Below, one piece after another: positions 56,485 through 64,000 of a DNA stretch of 64,000 nucleotides. A model generated the notes under the pieces. It had not been told where the DNA came from and ran no database searches. It was given only the letters and a program-made list of their open reading frames with translations. Positions within the stretch are counted from its first letter, which is position 1; every line of letters starts with the position of its first letter. The position numbers were made by a program, and so were the translations under genes. Source of the DNA: Ignavibacteriales bacterium (lineage in GTDB: Bacteria > Bacteroidota > Ignavibacteria > Ignavibacteriales > Melioribacteraceae); contig JAPLFG010000003.1 in assembly GCA_026390795.1 (NCBI GenBank), forward strand, positions 248,001 to 312,000, read 5' to 3'.

Positions 56485-56877
56485 TTAGTCCATTCTTAAA
56501 ACCGAATTTAATATATCGGTTAATCTTTTAGCAAAATCTAAATTTCTTCGTTTTATATATATTGTTTCACCAGAATGTAAATCAACACATACAATATATA
56601 CTGGATCTGTAAAATCTTGATAAAAACCTTTAAGATTAAAACCCCCTATTCCCAAACCGATTAATCCTAGAATAAGCCCAATAGTTGAGAAAGTAAGAAT
56701 ACCATAGAGTCCCGCAATCGCTACTAAAAGATTTATAAGTAAACCCTTAACATCAAACGGTTCTTTAATAAAAAGAACGCTTTTAATTGAACTTAGTTGA
56801 TAATATTTGTTTTCGTAACTCAGTTTTGTGCGTGTTACAAGTACACCGCCTTCATCAAATAAATTTTGTTCTTCCAT
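56485..56877 (-). CDS. DUF6232-like small membrane protein
   Basis: This 130-residue protein has an N-terminal beta part (LVTRTKLSYENKYYQLSSIKSV), two close transmembrane helices (about residues 46-80) and a C-terminal PH-like end (VCVDLHSGETIYIKRRNLDFAKRL). This fits the DUF6232 family. The family often sits in defence-type neighbourhoods but has no proven role. A decayed second copy lies at 54,590. It has a good AAGGAT ribosome site. Confidence 0.65.
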   Translation of the reverse strand: MEEQNLFDEGGVLVTRTKLSYENKYYQLSSIKSVLFIKEPFDVKGLLINLLVAIAGLYGILTFSTIGLILGLIGLGIGGFNLKGFYQDFTDPVYIVCVDLHSGETIYIKRRNLDFAKRLTDILNSVLRMD

Positions 56878-56934
56878 TTTAATTTATCCTTAATATTTGA
56901 GAAATAAATTTTTCCACATACATATGGAATTTAA

Positions 56935-57156
56935 CTATCTCAAAGTATGCCCACAAAGTGGACAATGCACATGACGACTTGAGCATGAATGACATATAAA
57001 GTGGCCTTTCGAACATGACTTACCACCAGAAATATCTTTTTCTTCGCCGCAATTATCACAAACTCGGTGGCCCATCGCTGTTCTAAAAAAGTCATTTTGA
57101 ATTGGCATTGAATCCATTTCAAATGAAGGAATTTCTTGTGAGTAAACTTTTTCCAT
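56935..57156 (-). CDS. Small zinc-ribbon/RING-like protein
   Basis: This 73-residue protein has eight ordered Cys/His ligands: CDNC, CSKGHFIC, HSC, HVHCPLCGH. It is consistent with two zinc sites in a cross-brace or ribbon. A strong GGAAGGAG ribosome site precedes the ATG. The function is unknown; RING-like ubiquitin-ligase activity is possible but not shown. Confidence 0.7.
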   Translation of the reverse strand: MEKVYSQEIPSFEMDSMPIQNDFFRTAMGHRVCDNCGEEKDISGGKSCSKGHFICHSCSSRHVHCPLCGHTLR

Positions 57157-57304
57157 TAGGTCTCCTTCCTCTACTGATTGATTATTTTTTGTTCTAACTT
57201 TTACTTACTCAGTATGAAATTATTAGTACGGAAAATATATAAGCATACAGTTTCATTGCTACAGTTACTATGTTTAGCTTTCAAAGTATTGCCTAGCTCA
57301 TTCA

Positions 57305-57448
57305 TTATTCGTAATAATATAGGATCTGATAATACTCGGAGCTAGTAGTTATAATTAAAATATCCTCTCTTTGGATATTCTTTTCTTTTACAAAATCTGT
57401 CAAATGTTTGTAAGATATAAAATCCATTGCTTTTAATTCTTTTTTCAT
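57305..57448 (-). CDS. Small 47-residue protein, unknown
   Basis: The frame reads MKKELKAMDFISYKHLTDFV, then KEKNIQREDILIITTS and ends in YYE. It is a compact alpha-beta-like small protein with no family I can name. An AAAGAGA sits upstream of the ATG. It lies between the zinc-ribbon gene and the tail repeat. Confidence 0.5.
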   Translation of the reverse strand: MKKELKAMDFISYKHLTDFVKEKNIQREDILIITTSSEYYQILYYYE

Positions 57449-57879
57449 TTTATTCTGTCTCTTTAATTATGTGTTCTAACATATATTTATACTGAATTCG
57501 ATCCGCTGTGGTAAATCGCTTTATCTTCCTTTTTTTACTACGATAAAATAAATTCATACTATCCTTTATCATCATATAAATATTCTAAAATCATAAAAAC
57601 AATTTTTTTGTCTTGATAAATAACTTATGTGAAATCATTTATCGCGAAATTATTTCTTGATAAAAACACTAATCCAATGGAATCCTTACGCAAATCCTTC
57701 GACTCAATTCACGTGCATAAATCATGTTTGTCTTAACCAATTGATGTCTGAGTAGTTTTTGTTGTTCATGACCATTTTAAGCTTTGAAGATATTCCTTCT
57801 AATCATGCTTTTTATCTTAGTGTCTGAGATAACATTTCAATAAAAAATAAAAAAAAGTCTCATACATATAACCTCAAAT
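57449..57879. other. Intergenic stretch before the tail repeat
   Basis: About 430 AT-rich bases with no gene seen. It leads into the tail repeat at 57,880. Confidence 0.4.
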
Positions 57880-57965
57880 CTTGAACCTTGATCAAGCTTA
57901 TAAATCTCTCTTTAATCTTCTTATTGCCCTTACAACTACACCATTCACTAGATCTTGTTTTTTTC
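57880..57965 (-). pseudogene. Repeated 3' tail of the HerA/TraD-like ATPase gene, copy B
   Basis: The minus strand reads KQDLVNGVVVRAIRRLKRDL and then TAA. From the end of the gene through CTTGATCAAGGTTCAAG downstream the DNA is nearly identical to the intact gene end at 62,871-62,960, including a run of over 40 identical bases. Similarity ends upstream of the Gln-Lys-Lys codons. It ends the five-gene caspase module. Confidence 0.9.
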
Positions 57966-58133
57966 TGGGAAATAAAAGGTAATGCCAATATTTCAGTTTG
58001 CAAATGTTAATTCATAATCTTTTTTTGTAATTAATTTCATTTAAAAACTTACTAATTTGATAGGAGGTCTACAATTCATTGTTAGAATCTATATATCTAT
58101 AATTAAAGCCCATCTATTGATACAATTTATATA

Positions 58134-58162
58134 GGGGAAAACGAAGAAATATTTTCTTCCCC
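58134..58162. terminator. Hairpin after the 102-aa gene
   Basis: Inner arms GAAGAAA and TTTCTTC flank TAT, with outer GGGG/CCCC. It lies 22 bases past the stop of the 58,184 gene. No T-tract follows on the minus strand, but one does on the plus strand, so it may be bidirectional or only structural. Confidence 0.4.
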
Positions 58163-58183
58163 GTATAAAGATTTTTTATTCAC

Positions 58184-58492
58184 TCACTTTTGGGCCGAGA
58201 CCAGTGTAAACTTTTCATCAAAATGAACAAGAAGCATCTCAATGAATCGACCATGATATACTCCGATGACTTCTTTTGTCAGAATTACATTTTCAGGACT
58301 AACAATTATAAACTTCAAAATATTAGATTGGATACTTGGGCGAAGCCAGGCCTTATTCTTCCATTGAGGAGGAGTATGTGTAAAATCGCCGTCTTTATCA
58401 TACGTCCATGTATCAACGGCTTTATCATCAATTGTCTTCTTAATTAACTTAAGTAAATTTTCGGGTGTAGACGTGCTAATCAAAAGTGCCAT
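58184..58492 (-). CDS. Conserved small protein of unknown function
   Basis: This 102-residue soluble protein begins MALLISTSTPENLLKLIKKTIDD and contains TWTYDKDGDFTHTPPQWKNKAWLRPS. It resembles small hypothetical proteins I have seen in several bacterial groups, without an assigned role. It is the last gene of a five-gene set with a caspase-like protease and has an AAGGAG ribosome site. Confidence 0.6.
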   Translation of the reverse strand: MALLISTSTPENLLKLIKKTIDDKAVDTWTYDKDGDFTHTPPQWKNKAWLRPSIQSNILKFIIVSPENVILTKEVIGVYHGRFIEMLLVHFDEKFTLVSAQK

Positions 58493-58587
58493 TTCGTCTC
58501 CTTATTTTTTTAATATTAGAATAATAAAATGTTATATCCTTAAATTTGCTCTTACGCATATTAAAAAATCAAAGTACCAATATTTTT

Positions 58588-59340
58588 TTATGCTATAACT
58601 GCAAACGGGAAATACTTTTCCTCTTTTGGTTTTTCAATTTGTGGATTTTGTCTATCACCACTTAATCGTTTAGTTTTTATACTAGCCTTCTCGTGCGCCA
58701 CGGGTAAAGAGAAAATGTTATAGAACTTACTTGTATCAGTTGAGTCATTATTCTCCCACTCTTCAGCAGAATCAATAAGGCTAAATGAATAGTATCCACC
58801 GCGAGCACTATCGTCATTTGATACTTCATCAATATTACACGAATATAAGACTAACAATGCTTCAGTACATTCCTCTATGCATTTATCGTAATACATTCTA
58901 CAGCTTTGTTTATTCGTTACGTGATCGGATAGTTTTATCATCCTTTCTTGAAATGATTTAACTAGAACAGATTTTGCAATTTTCCTGCAGCAGTCCACTA
59001 TTATAGTCTGTCTTGGGCTTCCTTTTCGTAATTCATTTAGATCAATTGTTTCAACTTTATTTAGTTCTAGGATCGTTGATTTTACCGAAGAAGAATATTC
59101 ACCGTGACCAGAGAATATTACTTTCGTGTAATCATAATCTTTCAATTTCCCAAGCGCTTCTCTAGTTTTTTTGAGATTTGGTTTTAATAACACTTCGATT
59201 TCATTATCATACCACAACCCACCCAACGGAGATGTTAAAAATGACTTATAATTTTGTAAATCTTTATTAACGCCGTCACAATAATTTACAGCACCGATCT
59301 CACCTGGGTTTCCAATAATTATAGCTCTCCTTTTGATCAT
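58588..59340 (-). CDS. Caspase-like (C14) protease
   Basis: This 250-residue protein has a caspase-type p20 core: strand RRAIIIGNPG, catalytic His79 in VIFSGHGE, and the D-x-C motif IIVDCCR with probable catalytic Cys118 after Asp116. Bacterial caspase-like proteases act in several abortive-infection and cell-death systems. The C-terminal region past residue 200 ends with a Lys/Pro-rich tail. It lies downstream of a membrane-protein gene in a five-gene operon. Confidence 0.8.
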   Translation of the reverse strand: MIKRRAIIIGNPGEIGAVNYCDGVNKDLQNYKSFLTSPLGGLWYDNEIEVLLKPNLKKTREALGKLKDYDYTKVIFSGHGEYSSSVKSTILELNKVETIDLNELRKGSPRQTIIVDCCRKIAKSVLVKSFQERMIKLSDHVTNKQSCRMYYDKCIEECTEALLVLYSCNIDEVSNDDSARGGYYSFSLIDSAEEWENNDSTDTSKFYNIFSLPVAHEKASIKTKRLSGDRQNPQIEKPKEEKYFPFAVIA

Positions 59341-59358
59341 ATTTTACATCCTTGTTTT

Positions 59359-60150
59359 TTATTTATTGGAATCATTTAGTGTGTTGCTTTCAACTTTTGC
59401 GATAAGGGATGGAACCCAGCGCTCGCTAGCGCCTGCAATCACACCAGCTAAAACCATCGCGACTTGAGTATTATTAATATTTGAAAATATTGGTACCAGT
59501 AGTTGCAGTTTTACACACAAAGCTATAATAATGGCAGAAATGCAACCCGCTATAATTCTAGATCCTCCTTCATAAAAATGTAAATCCTTTCCTGCTGCGG
59601 GGTTAAGATTGGTTTTCCCCAATCTCATTATCACAGATAAAAGAGCACCCAAAGCTCCACAACTGCCTGCGATTAAAAGGAAAAAGGTTGTCTCTCCCAA
59701 CATTGGTTTAAGAAAATATTTCGTTAGCCATAAGATAGAACCAAGTACAGTCACAATTAAAGCCGTGCCACCACTTGCTTTCAAAAACCATAAACGTGAC
59801 TGTTCATTATTTCTGTTTGTAATAAACTCTTCAGCATTTTTTGCCATCTGCATAGCATTTTCATAGTCTGTTTTAAGATTTCTTACTATTGCCTCTCCAA
59901 TCATCCTTTTGAAATTAATGCGAATATTTTTGGTAAGATGATCATTTGGAATGCATTCTAATTTAGTAACATAATTAAATACCATATTTTGTTTTTCTTC
60001 ATCTGGATTCCATTTCTCATCGTAATCATCATTATGCGACCAATCGATATCTATCACTTTATCAATCCAGACAATAAATTCATCTGTCTCATAAACTAAG
60101 TATTCGATTTCCTCATCCTTGGGCCACAATCGATTTTCCAAATTTTCCAT
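59359..60150 (-). CDS. Membrane protein with four predicted helices
   Basis: This 263-residue protein has an acidic N-terminal cytoplasmic part of about 120 residues (multiple Asp/Glu-rich segments, one coiled-coil-like stretch). Predicted transmembrane helices lie near 128-148, 156-174, 200-220 and 230-248. I recognise no family. It is the likely membrane component for the adjacent caspase-like protease. Confidence 0.65.
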   Translation of the reverse strand: MENLENRLWPKDEEIEYLVYETDEFIVWIDKVIDIDWSHNDDYDEKWNPDEEKQNMVFNYVTKLECIPNDHLTKNIRINFKRMIGEAIVRNLKTDYENAMQMAKNAEEFITNRNNEQSRLWFLKASGGTALIVTVLGSILWLTKYFLKPMLGETTFFLLIAGSCGALGALLSVIMRLGKTNLNPAAGKDLHFYEGGSRIIAGCISAIIIALCVKLQLLVPIFSNINNTQVAMVLAGVIAGASERWVPSLIAKVESNTLNDSNK

Positions 60151-60191
60151 TTTTTCTCCTTTTCTTACAATTCATTTTTGAATCTTCACTT

Positions 60192-60518
60192 TTAGATTAA
60201 TAGAATCGGCAATTTGGAATTCACCATATTTTTTACTGCATCCATTGCGTTATTAACAGCATTTTGAGCAATTACTTTTGTCATTCCTTCAGCAGCAGCC
60301 AAAATTGCTATAGATGCCTCCTTTTGTTGATTGAGCAAGATAGGTGCTTCCTCAATTGTAATTGATCCTTTTACTACTCCTTCGGTTATCATCACTAAAG
60401 TTTCTGCTAGATTTTGTCCTTCTCTTTTCAAATAGTCAAAAACCGCTTGAGGTTTGTGACCTAATTCAGTTCCAGCCGCACTCAGTATTGTGTTTTTTAA
60501 ATCATCAATAAATGCCAT
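60192..60518 (-). CDS. Small helical protein, unknown
   Basis: This 108-residue, mostly helical protein contains TELGHKPQAVFDYLKREGQNLAETLVMI and an Ala-rich C-terminal half. No motif points to a function. It has an AAAGGAG ribosome site and lies in the caspase operon. Confidence 0.6.
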   Translation of the reverse strand: MAFIDDLKNTILSAAGTELGHKPQAVFDYLKREGQNLAETLVMITEGVVKGSITIEEAPILLNQQKEASIAILAAAEGMTKVIAQNAVNNAMDAVKNMVNSKLPILLI

Positions 60519-60539
60519 GGTAGTTCTCCTTTATAATAG

Positions 60540-61046
60540 TTATTGAGGGCTTTTCCCTGTTTTTTTTGCTAATTCAAGAGTTAGAGCAGCAGAAATGGTT
60601 TGATTTATATTTCTCCTACATACTTCTAAAACAGCCTTTGAGGGTCCATAACTTTTATTATGATCATTTAAACAATGCAAATCTTTTAAGCCGGTTTTGG
60701 GTTGTGATGTATCTTCATTACCCAAAATAGTTAATCGAATTGTTTTCACAATGATAATAGTTTGATCATTCTTTGGAATTGCGGCAACTCTAAACTCGAG
60801 TATCTTGATTTGGTTATCCAGCATGTCATAAGTTTTTTGGTGCTTCGCAAAAGCAGCCGTATCAGTCCCTGAGAATTGTTCAAGGCTGTCAATGAATATT
60901 GATACTGATTGCTGCAATGTTGTGAGATATTTATCGGTAACCTCATCGTAATTTGAAATAATTGTTATTGAATTACAGGCTACTAATAATGAAATAGTTA
61001 GTGAAATGACAAATAGTCTTCTCAAATTATTTTTTTTGAATTTCAT
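60540..61046 (-). CDS. Predicted lipoprotein, first gene of the caspase operon
   Basis: This 168-residue protein has a lipoprotein signal with lipobox LLVAC (Cys near residue 24) and a helical body. It starts with a strong AAGGAGGAAGG ribosome site. As the first gene of the five-gene set, it may be a periplasmic-side sensor. That is an inference. Confidence 0.65.
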   Translation of the reverse strand: MKFKKNNLRRLFVISLTISLLVACNSITIISNYDEVTDKYLTTLQQSVSIFIDSLEQFSGTDTAAFAKHQKTYDMLDNQIKILEFRVAAIPKNDQTIIIVKTIRLTILGNEDTSQPKTGLKDLHCLNDHNKSYGPSKAVLEVCRRNINQTISAALTLELAKKTGKSPQ

Positions 61047-61167
61047 CCTTCCTCCTTAATAAACATTGTGTTTGAATTAATATTTTCATCAAAAATTAAT
61101 TTTGTATAGCATACTACCGAACTTGTATATGTGACTATATTTATATAATAAGTTTCCTAAAACAATT

Positions 61168-61245
61168 TTCTGCTTTTCACCTTTTAATCTTCGAAGTGCG
61201 CGTACTACTACTCCGCTCACAACTTCCTGCTTTTCTACTTATTAA
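61168..61245 (-). pseudogene. Repeated 3' tail of the HerA/TraD-like ATPase gene, copy C
   Basis: The minus strand reads EKQEVVSGVVVRALRRLK, then GEKQ without an immediate stop. The amino acids match the intact end at 62,889 closely while many codons differ synonymously. It lies just beyond the metallophosphoesterase stop (61,261), separating it from the caspase operon. Confidence 0.85.
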
Positions 61246-61260
61246 AGAAGTCATAAACAT

Positions 61261-62781
61261 TCATTTATCGAATGAAAGAGTTATTGGAAACTTACTTAGT
61301 ATTTTATTTGAAAAAGATGATGTCTTTTTTTTATTCGTATCAGTAAATTCTTTTTCTTGCGAAAAACCATCCTTGTCGAAATTTTTTGTATCATCATCCC
61401 AATCATGGCGCGAAGATTTTATGTGATATCCGGCCGCATCTCTTTTTATTGTATAGTCATTAAAGCTTCGCTCCCTGGAAAAATCACTAACTGATTTTGA
61501 TGCTGAGCCAGCCATTAGCTGAAGAAAAGGTCTATGTTTAAATTCTTTTATTATTTTATTTAATTCGGACACTATTTTTTTAAGTTCTTGTCGTTTTGTT
61601 TGAGAAATAGAAGTATTAATAAACTTCTGAATTTCTCTAAGCTCATGAGAAGAAATTTCGGATTTACCTTTGAATTGAAAATCTATTATTAGTTTTTTAA
61701 GTTTTGATTCAACTTTATCCGGATCTTCTAAAAATTCATTTAATAAATCTACTAAGGCAGATTCGGAGACTTCATCATGAGTATTATCTTTAACCGATAA
61801 GGAAAGAAAATTAAAGAATTGAGAGATTAGCCTATCAAAGAATTTTCCATTTTCATCGCTGTATTGCATTGGTAGTGAAGGAATGCCAATGATTCTTCGA
61901 AAATAATTAAATAATAGGCGATGTTTTGCTCTTCGGTTAAAATGGTCACCATATTGTTGAGATTGAAAATCAGGTATATGCTTGTGGCCACATAACAAAA
62001 TATCAAAATCTGACATTGCAAAATTTTTAATAGCCACATCTCTATGGGACATGCTCATAAAGTAATCATATTTTTTTTCAACGGGTTCAAATAAATAATG
62101 GTGCATGACAAGTATTTTTAATGATTGAGCAAATTTCTCTTTGAGTATACATTCTTGATTATTATTAGGAATATTTAGATTGCCTTTCATTCCTTTATCA
62201 TACCATTCCAATAAAACTTCTGATTGCCTTATTGTAATGTTTCCTCGCGCAATTTTATCAAAAATCATAGCTTTATTATCTTCATTCTCAATTTGAGTAT
62301 CACCCAAATGGCATGAATCTAAGAATGCCATAAATATGTACATATTGCTTTTTTCTATCCAATCGTAGTAAGCAAAGTGTGGTGGTTGCATTGCATAATA
62401 ATCCTTAAAAGCAAAATTGTAATGTTCGAGTGATTTTTGTTTCCTATTCGTAAATGTTCCACTTTTTTCATTATTGAAAGCATCATGGTTTCCAGGCACA
62501 ATGCGTGTAATTGAGGGCGATAAATGCAATCCAGTTTCATCACCTTCGCCGATTTGCAATTTATTGAAAATCCATCCTCTCGCAGTTAAGAGACTTTCTT
62601 TATCACCATAATTTGATAAATCGCCAGTAATGATAACTCGATCATAATTATTATTTTCAGTATAAAACTTTTCTATACCTCTTAAACGACTTATAGAATG
62701 CTTATGATTCGGTGATGACTTATCTTTACCTTCAGTAAAATGTAAATCTGATAAATGCAGTATTTTAATTTCTGATTCCAT
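61261..62781 (-). CDS. Calcineurin-like metallophosphoesterase
   Basis: This 506-residue protein has the full metal-site set: Asp12/His14 in LSDLHF, Asp54 in ITGDLSNYGD, GNHD at 97-100, VMHH in the middle and GHKH further on. A C-terminal helical region of about 200 residues with a Ser/Thr-rich end follows. The family hydrolyses phosphodiesters or nucleic acids. It is the only gene between two ATPase tails, so it may form a one-gene defence module. Confidence 0.85.
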   Translation of the reverse strand: MESEIKILHLSDLHFTEGKDKSSPNHKHSISRLRGIEKFYTENNNYDRVIITGDLSNYGDKESLLTARGWIFNKLQIGEGDETGLHLSPSITRIVPGNHDAFNNEKSGTFTNRKQKSLEHYNFAFKDYYAMQPPHFAYYDWIEKSNMYIFMAFLDSCHLGDTQIENEDNKAMIFDKIARGNITIRQSEVLLEWYDKGMKGNLNIPNNNQECILKEKFAQSLKILVMHHYLFEPVEKKYDYFMSMSHRDVAIKNFAMSDFDILLCGHKHIPDFQSQQYGDHFNRRAKHRLLFNYFRRIIGIPSLPMQYSDENGKFFDRLISQFFNFLSLSVKDNTHDEVSESALVDLLNEFLEDPDKVESKLKKLIIDFQFKGKSEISSHELREIQKFINTSISQTKRQELKKIVSELNKIIKEFKHRPFLQLMAGSASKSVSDFSRERSFNDYTIKRDAAGYHIKSSRHDWDDDTKNFDKDGFSQEKEFTDTNKKKTSSFSNKILSKFPITLSFDK

Positions 62782-62888
62782 GTTTACTCTCTTAAGTTAA
62801 TTATGTTTATAGCAATTACTTGTGCTGTATTGGATTGTTGTAGAATAGTCCCATGATTATAACCACCAACCTTGAACCTTGATCAAGC

Positions 62889-64000
62889 TTATAAATCTCT
62901 CTTTAATCTTCTTAAGGCTCTTACAACTACACCACTCACTAAGTCTTGTTTTTCTTTTTTCTGAGTTTCTGAGATTGTTTTGTATTCCACTTTCACTCGA
63001 TATCCTTTTATAACATTTTCATTTCCTTTTTTGATTTCTTTTATTGTTTCTTCTTCAAAGAATAAAATCAGTTTATCTGGTAGCATGAAAAAAACTTTAT
63101 CTAAATATTGCGGGGCTAACTTGTCAGTAATTAATTTTCGAACCGCATCGATTCTTTTCTGTTCCGGAGAGCAGAATAGAACTTTGCTGTATCCGGACTG
63201 AAAACATTTCTCGATATTTTTCAATTCATGATCATCGTTTGTAGTCACTGAGATTTCGCATGCAATTTTTTCACCATCACGCTCAAGCCCCACATCTACT
63301 CGTCCGAGTTTATCAAGAGTCTGCTCTTCGACAACAGCTTTATAACCTCTTTGTTCTGCTAATTGCTTGATCAATGTTTGTAGATATTTATGATAAGTAA
63401 TATTCTTTTGATTTTCATTTTGCACAGGTAGAGTAATAACATCTATTTTATTAGTAGTTGCAGATTCTTTCTTTTCCGCTTTTCTTTTTATCGGTGTGTG
63501 AGATAGTGGATAAATTTGGGGGTCAGATTTTATTCGTTCAATAACAACTGGAATTCCGCCATATTTCTTTCTTGATAATTCTATAATCTCATTTTTATTT
63601 TTTTGAGCTTGTTCAGAAACAATATTTAACGGTAAAAGTGTTTTGATATTAAAATCATAATCAGATCGTTCCACGCGAACCACCGCATCACCAATACTCA
63701 GATTCTGTAAATCATTCGTATCGAAATGTGTAAATCCACTTTCAAGTTTCTGCGCATCAAAGTCACCAATCCGAAAACAAATTCGAGTTCCCGCATTTGA
63801 TATGATGGAGTTGGCAAGTCCGGTGTCTGTTTCCCATAGTTGATGTAAGTCTTGATGTGCAAGAATCAATCCCATATGATATTTTCTTGCACCTGATAAC
63901 ATTGCTTTCATTGATGGAGTAATAAAGTTTTGAAACTCATCTATATATAAATAAAAAGGTTCGCGTTCATGACTACTTTGTAATTGTCGCTGCATGACAA
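62889..64000 (-). CDS. HerA/TraD-like DNA-translocating ATPase, C-terminal part (truncated by window)
   Basis: The visible 368+ residues include Walker B in FYLYIDEFQNF, the LILAHQDLHQL sensor and the RICFRIGDFDAQKL region typical of conjugative coupling or HerA-type ATPases. A C-terminal restriction-like segment follows (GRVDVGLERDGEKIACEISVT, with E-x-S in place of the usual E-x-K), then the tail SGVVVRALRRLKRDL. The N-terminus lies beyond the window and the frame stays open. Copies of its last codons recur at 61,168, 57,880 and 52,459, which makes its 3' end the probable insertion point of the island's modules. Confidence 0.85.
   Translation of the reverse strand, partial: VMQRQLQSSHEREPFYLYIDEFQNFITPSMKAMLSGARKYHMGLILAHQDLHQLWETDTGLANSIISNAGTRICFRIGDFDAQKLESGFTHFDTNDLQNLSIGDAVVRVERSDYDFNIKTLLPLNIVSEQAQKNKNEIIELSRKKYGGIPVVIERIKSDPQIYPLSHTPIKRKAEKKESATTNKIDVITLPVQNENQKNITYHKYLQTLIKQLAEQRGYKAVVEEQTLDKLGRVDVGLERDGEKIACEISVTTNDDHELKNIEKCFQSGYSKVLFCSPEQKRIDAVRKLITDKLAPQYLDKVFFMLPDKLILFFEEETIKEIKKGNENVIKGYRVKVEYKTISETQKKEKQDLVSGVVVRALRRLKRDL

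Overview
The window comes from a low-GC bacterium of the Bacteroidota/Chlorobiota side of the tree. My best guess is an Ignavibacteria-like lineage. The support is indirect: the merged secE-nusG-rplKAJL-rpoBC-str-S10 ribosomal block, genes for exported 6-bladed beta-propeller lipoproteins and short Cys-rich peptides, and MauE/DoxX and GxxExxY families common in that group. Nearly every gene is on the minus strand, so the window reads from right to left. No rRNA or CRISPR array was seen.

Region 1 (1-21,100) is housekeeping. In transcription order it holds tRNA-Tyr, tRNA-Gly, a 5'-half tRNA-Thr relic, tRNA-Thr, rpmG, tRNA-Trp, secE, nusG, rplK, rplA, rplJ, rplL, rpoB, rpoC, rpsL, rpsG, fusA, tuf, rpsJ, rplC, rplD, rplW, rplB, rpsS, rplV, rpsC, rplP, rpmC and the first codons of rpsQ. 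Several starts were moved from the longest ORF to a better ribosome site.

Region 2 (21,100-31,000) begins with a comM 3' fragment cut off where a double-HTH gene begins (a second copy lies at 39,302). A 3'-half tRNA relic follows. Then comes an RND efflux operon (two permeases and one adaptor) that carries a GxxExxY gene between short inverted repeats and an in-frame insertion in one permease.

Region 3 (31,600-38,640) is an export/redox cluster. It has two sets that each combine a secreted Cys-rich peptide, beta-propeller protein(s) and a membrane-anchored thioredoxin-like protein, plus a MauE-like membrane protein and a LuxR-type response regulator upstream.

Region 4 (39,300-43,070) holds the second double-HTH gene, then a ubiquitin-like protein / E1 / DUF6527 operon apparently co-transcribed with a HigBA-type toxin-antitoxin pair that has a 31-bp palindromic operator.

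Region 5 (43,569-64,000) is a modular defence-type island. At its right edge is a conjugation/HerA-type ATPase gene. Diverged copies of the last ~20-30 codons of that gene recur three more times (about 61.2, 57.9 and 52.5 kb), all in the same orientation. They separate the island into modules: (i) a lone metallophosphoesterase; (ii) a five-gene caspase-like/membrane/lipoprotein operon; (iii) a zinc-ribbon protein, a DUF6232-like protein, a RiPP precursor with its radical SAM enzyme, and a Kiwa (KwaA-KwaB) system; (iv) a seven-gene operon that places a NACHT-formylglycine-enzyme-like STAND protein and a membrane partner among an MppP-like PLP enzyme, a BBE-type flavoenzyme, a 2-hydroxyacid dehydrogenase, a class II aldolase and a D-amino-acid-oxidase-like enzyme. 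The repeated gene tail, and the new-looking modules it brackets, are the main discoveries to follow up.
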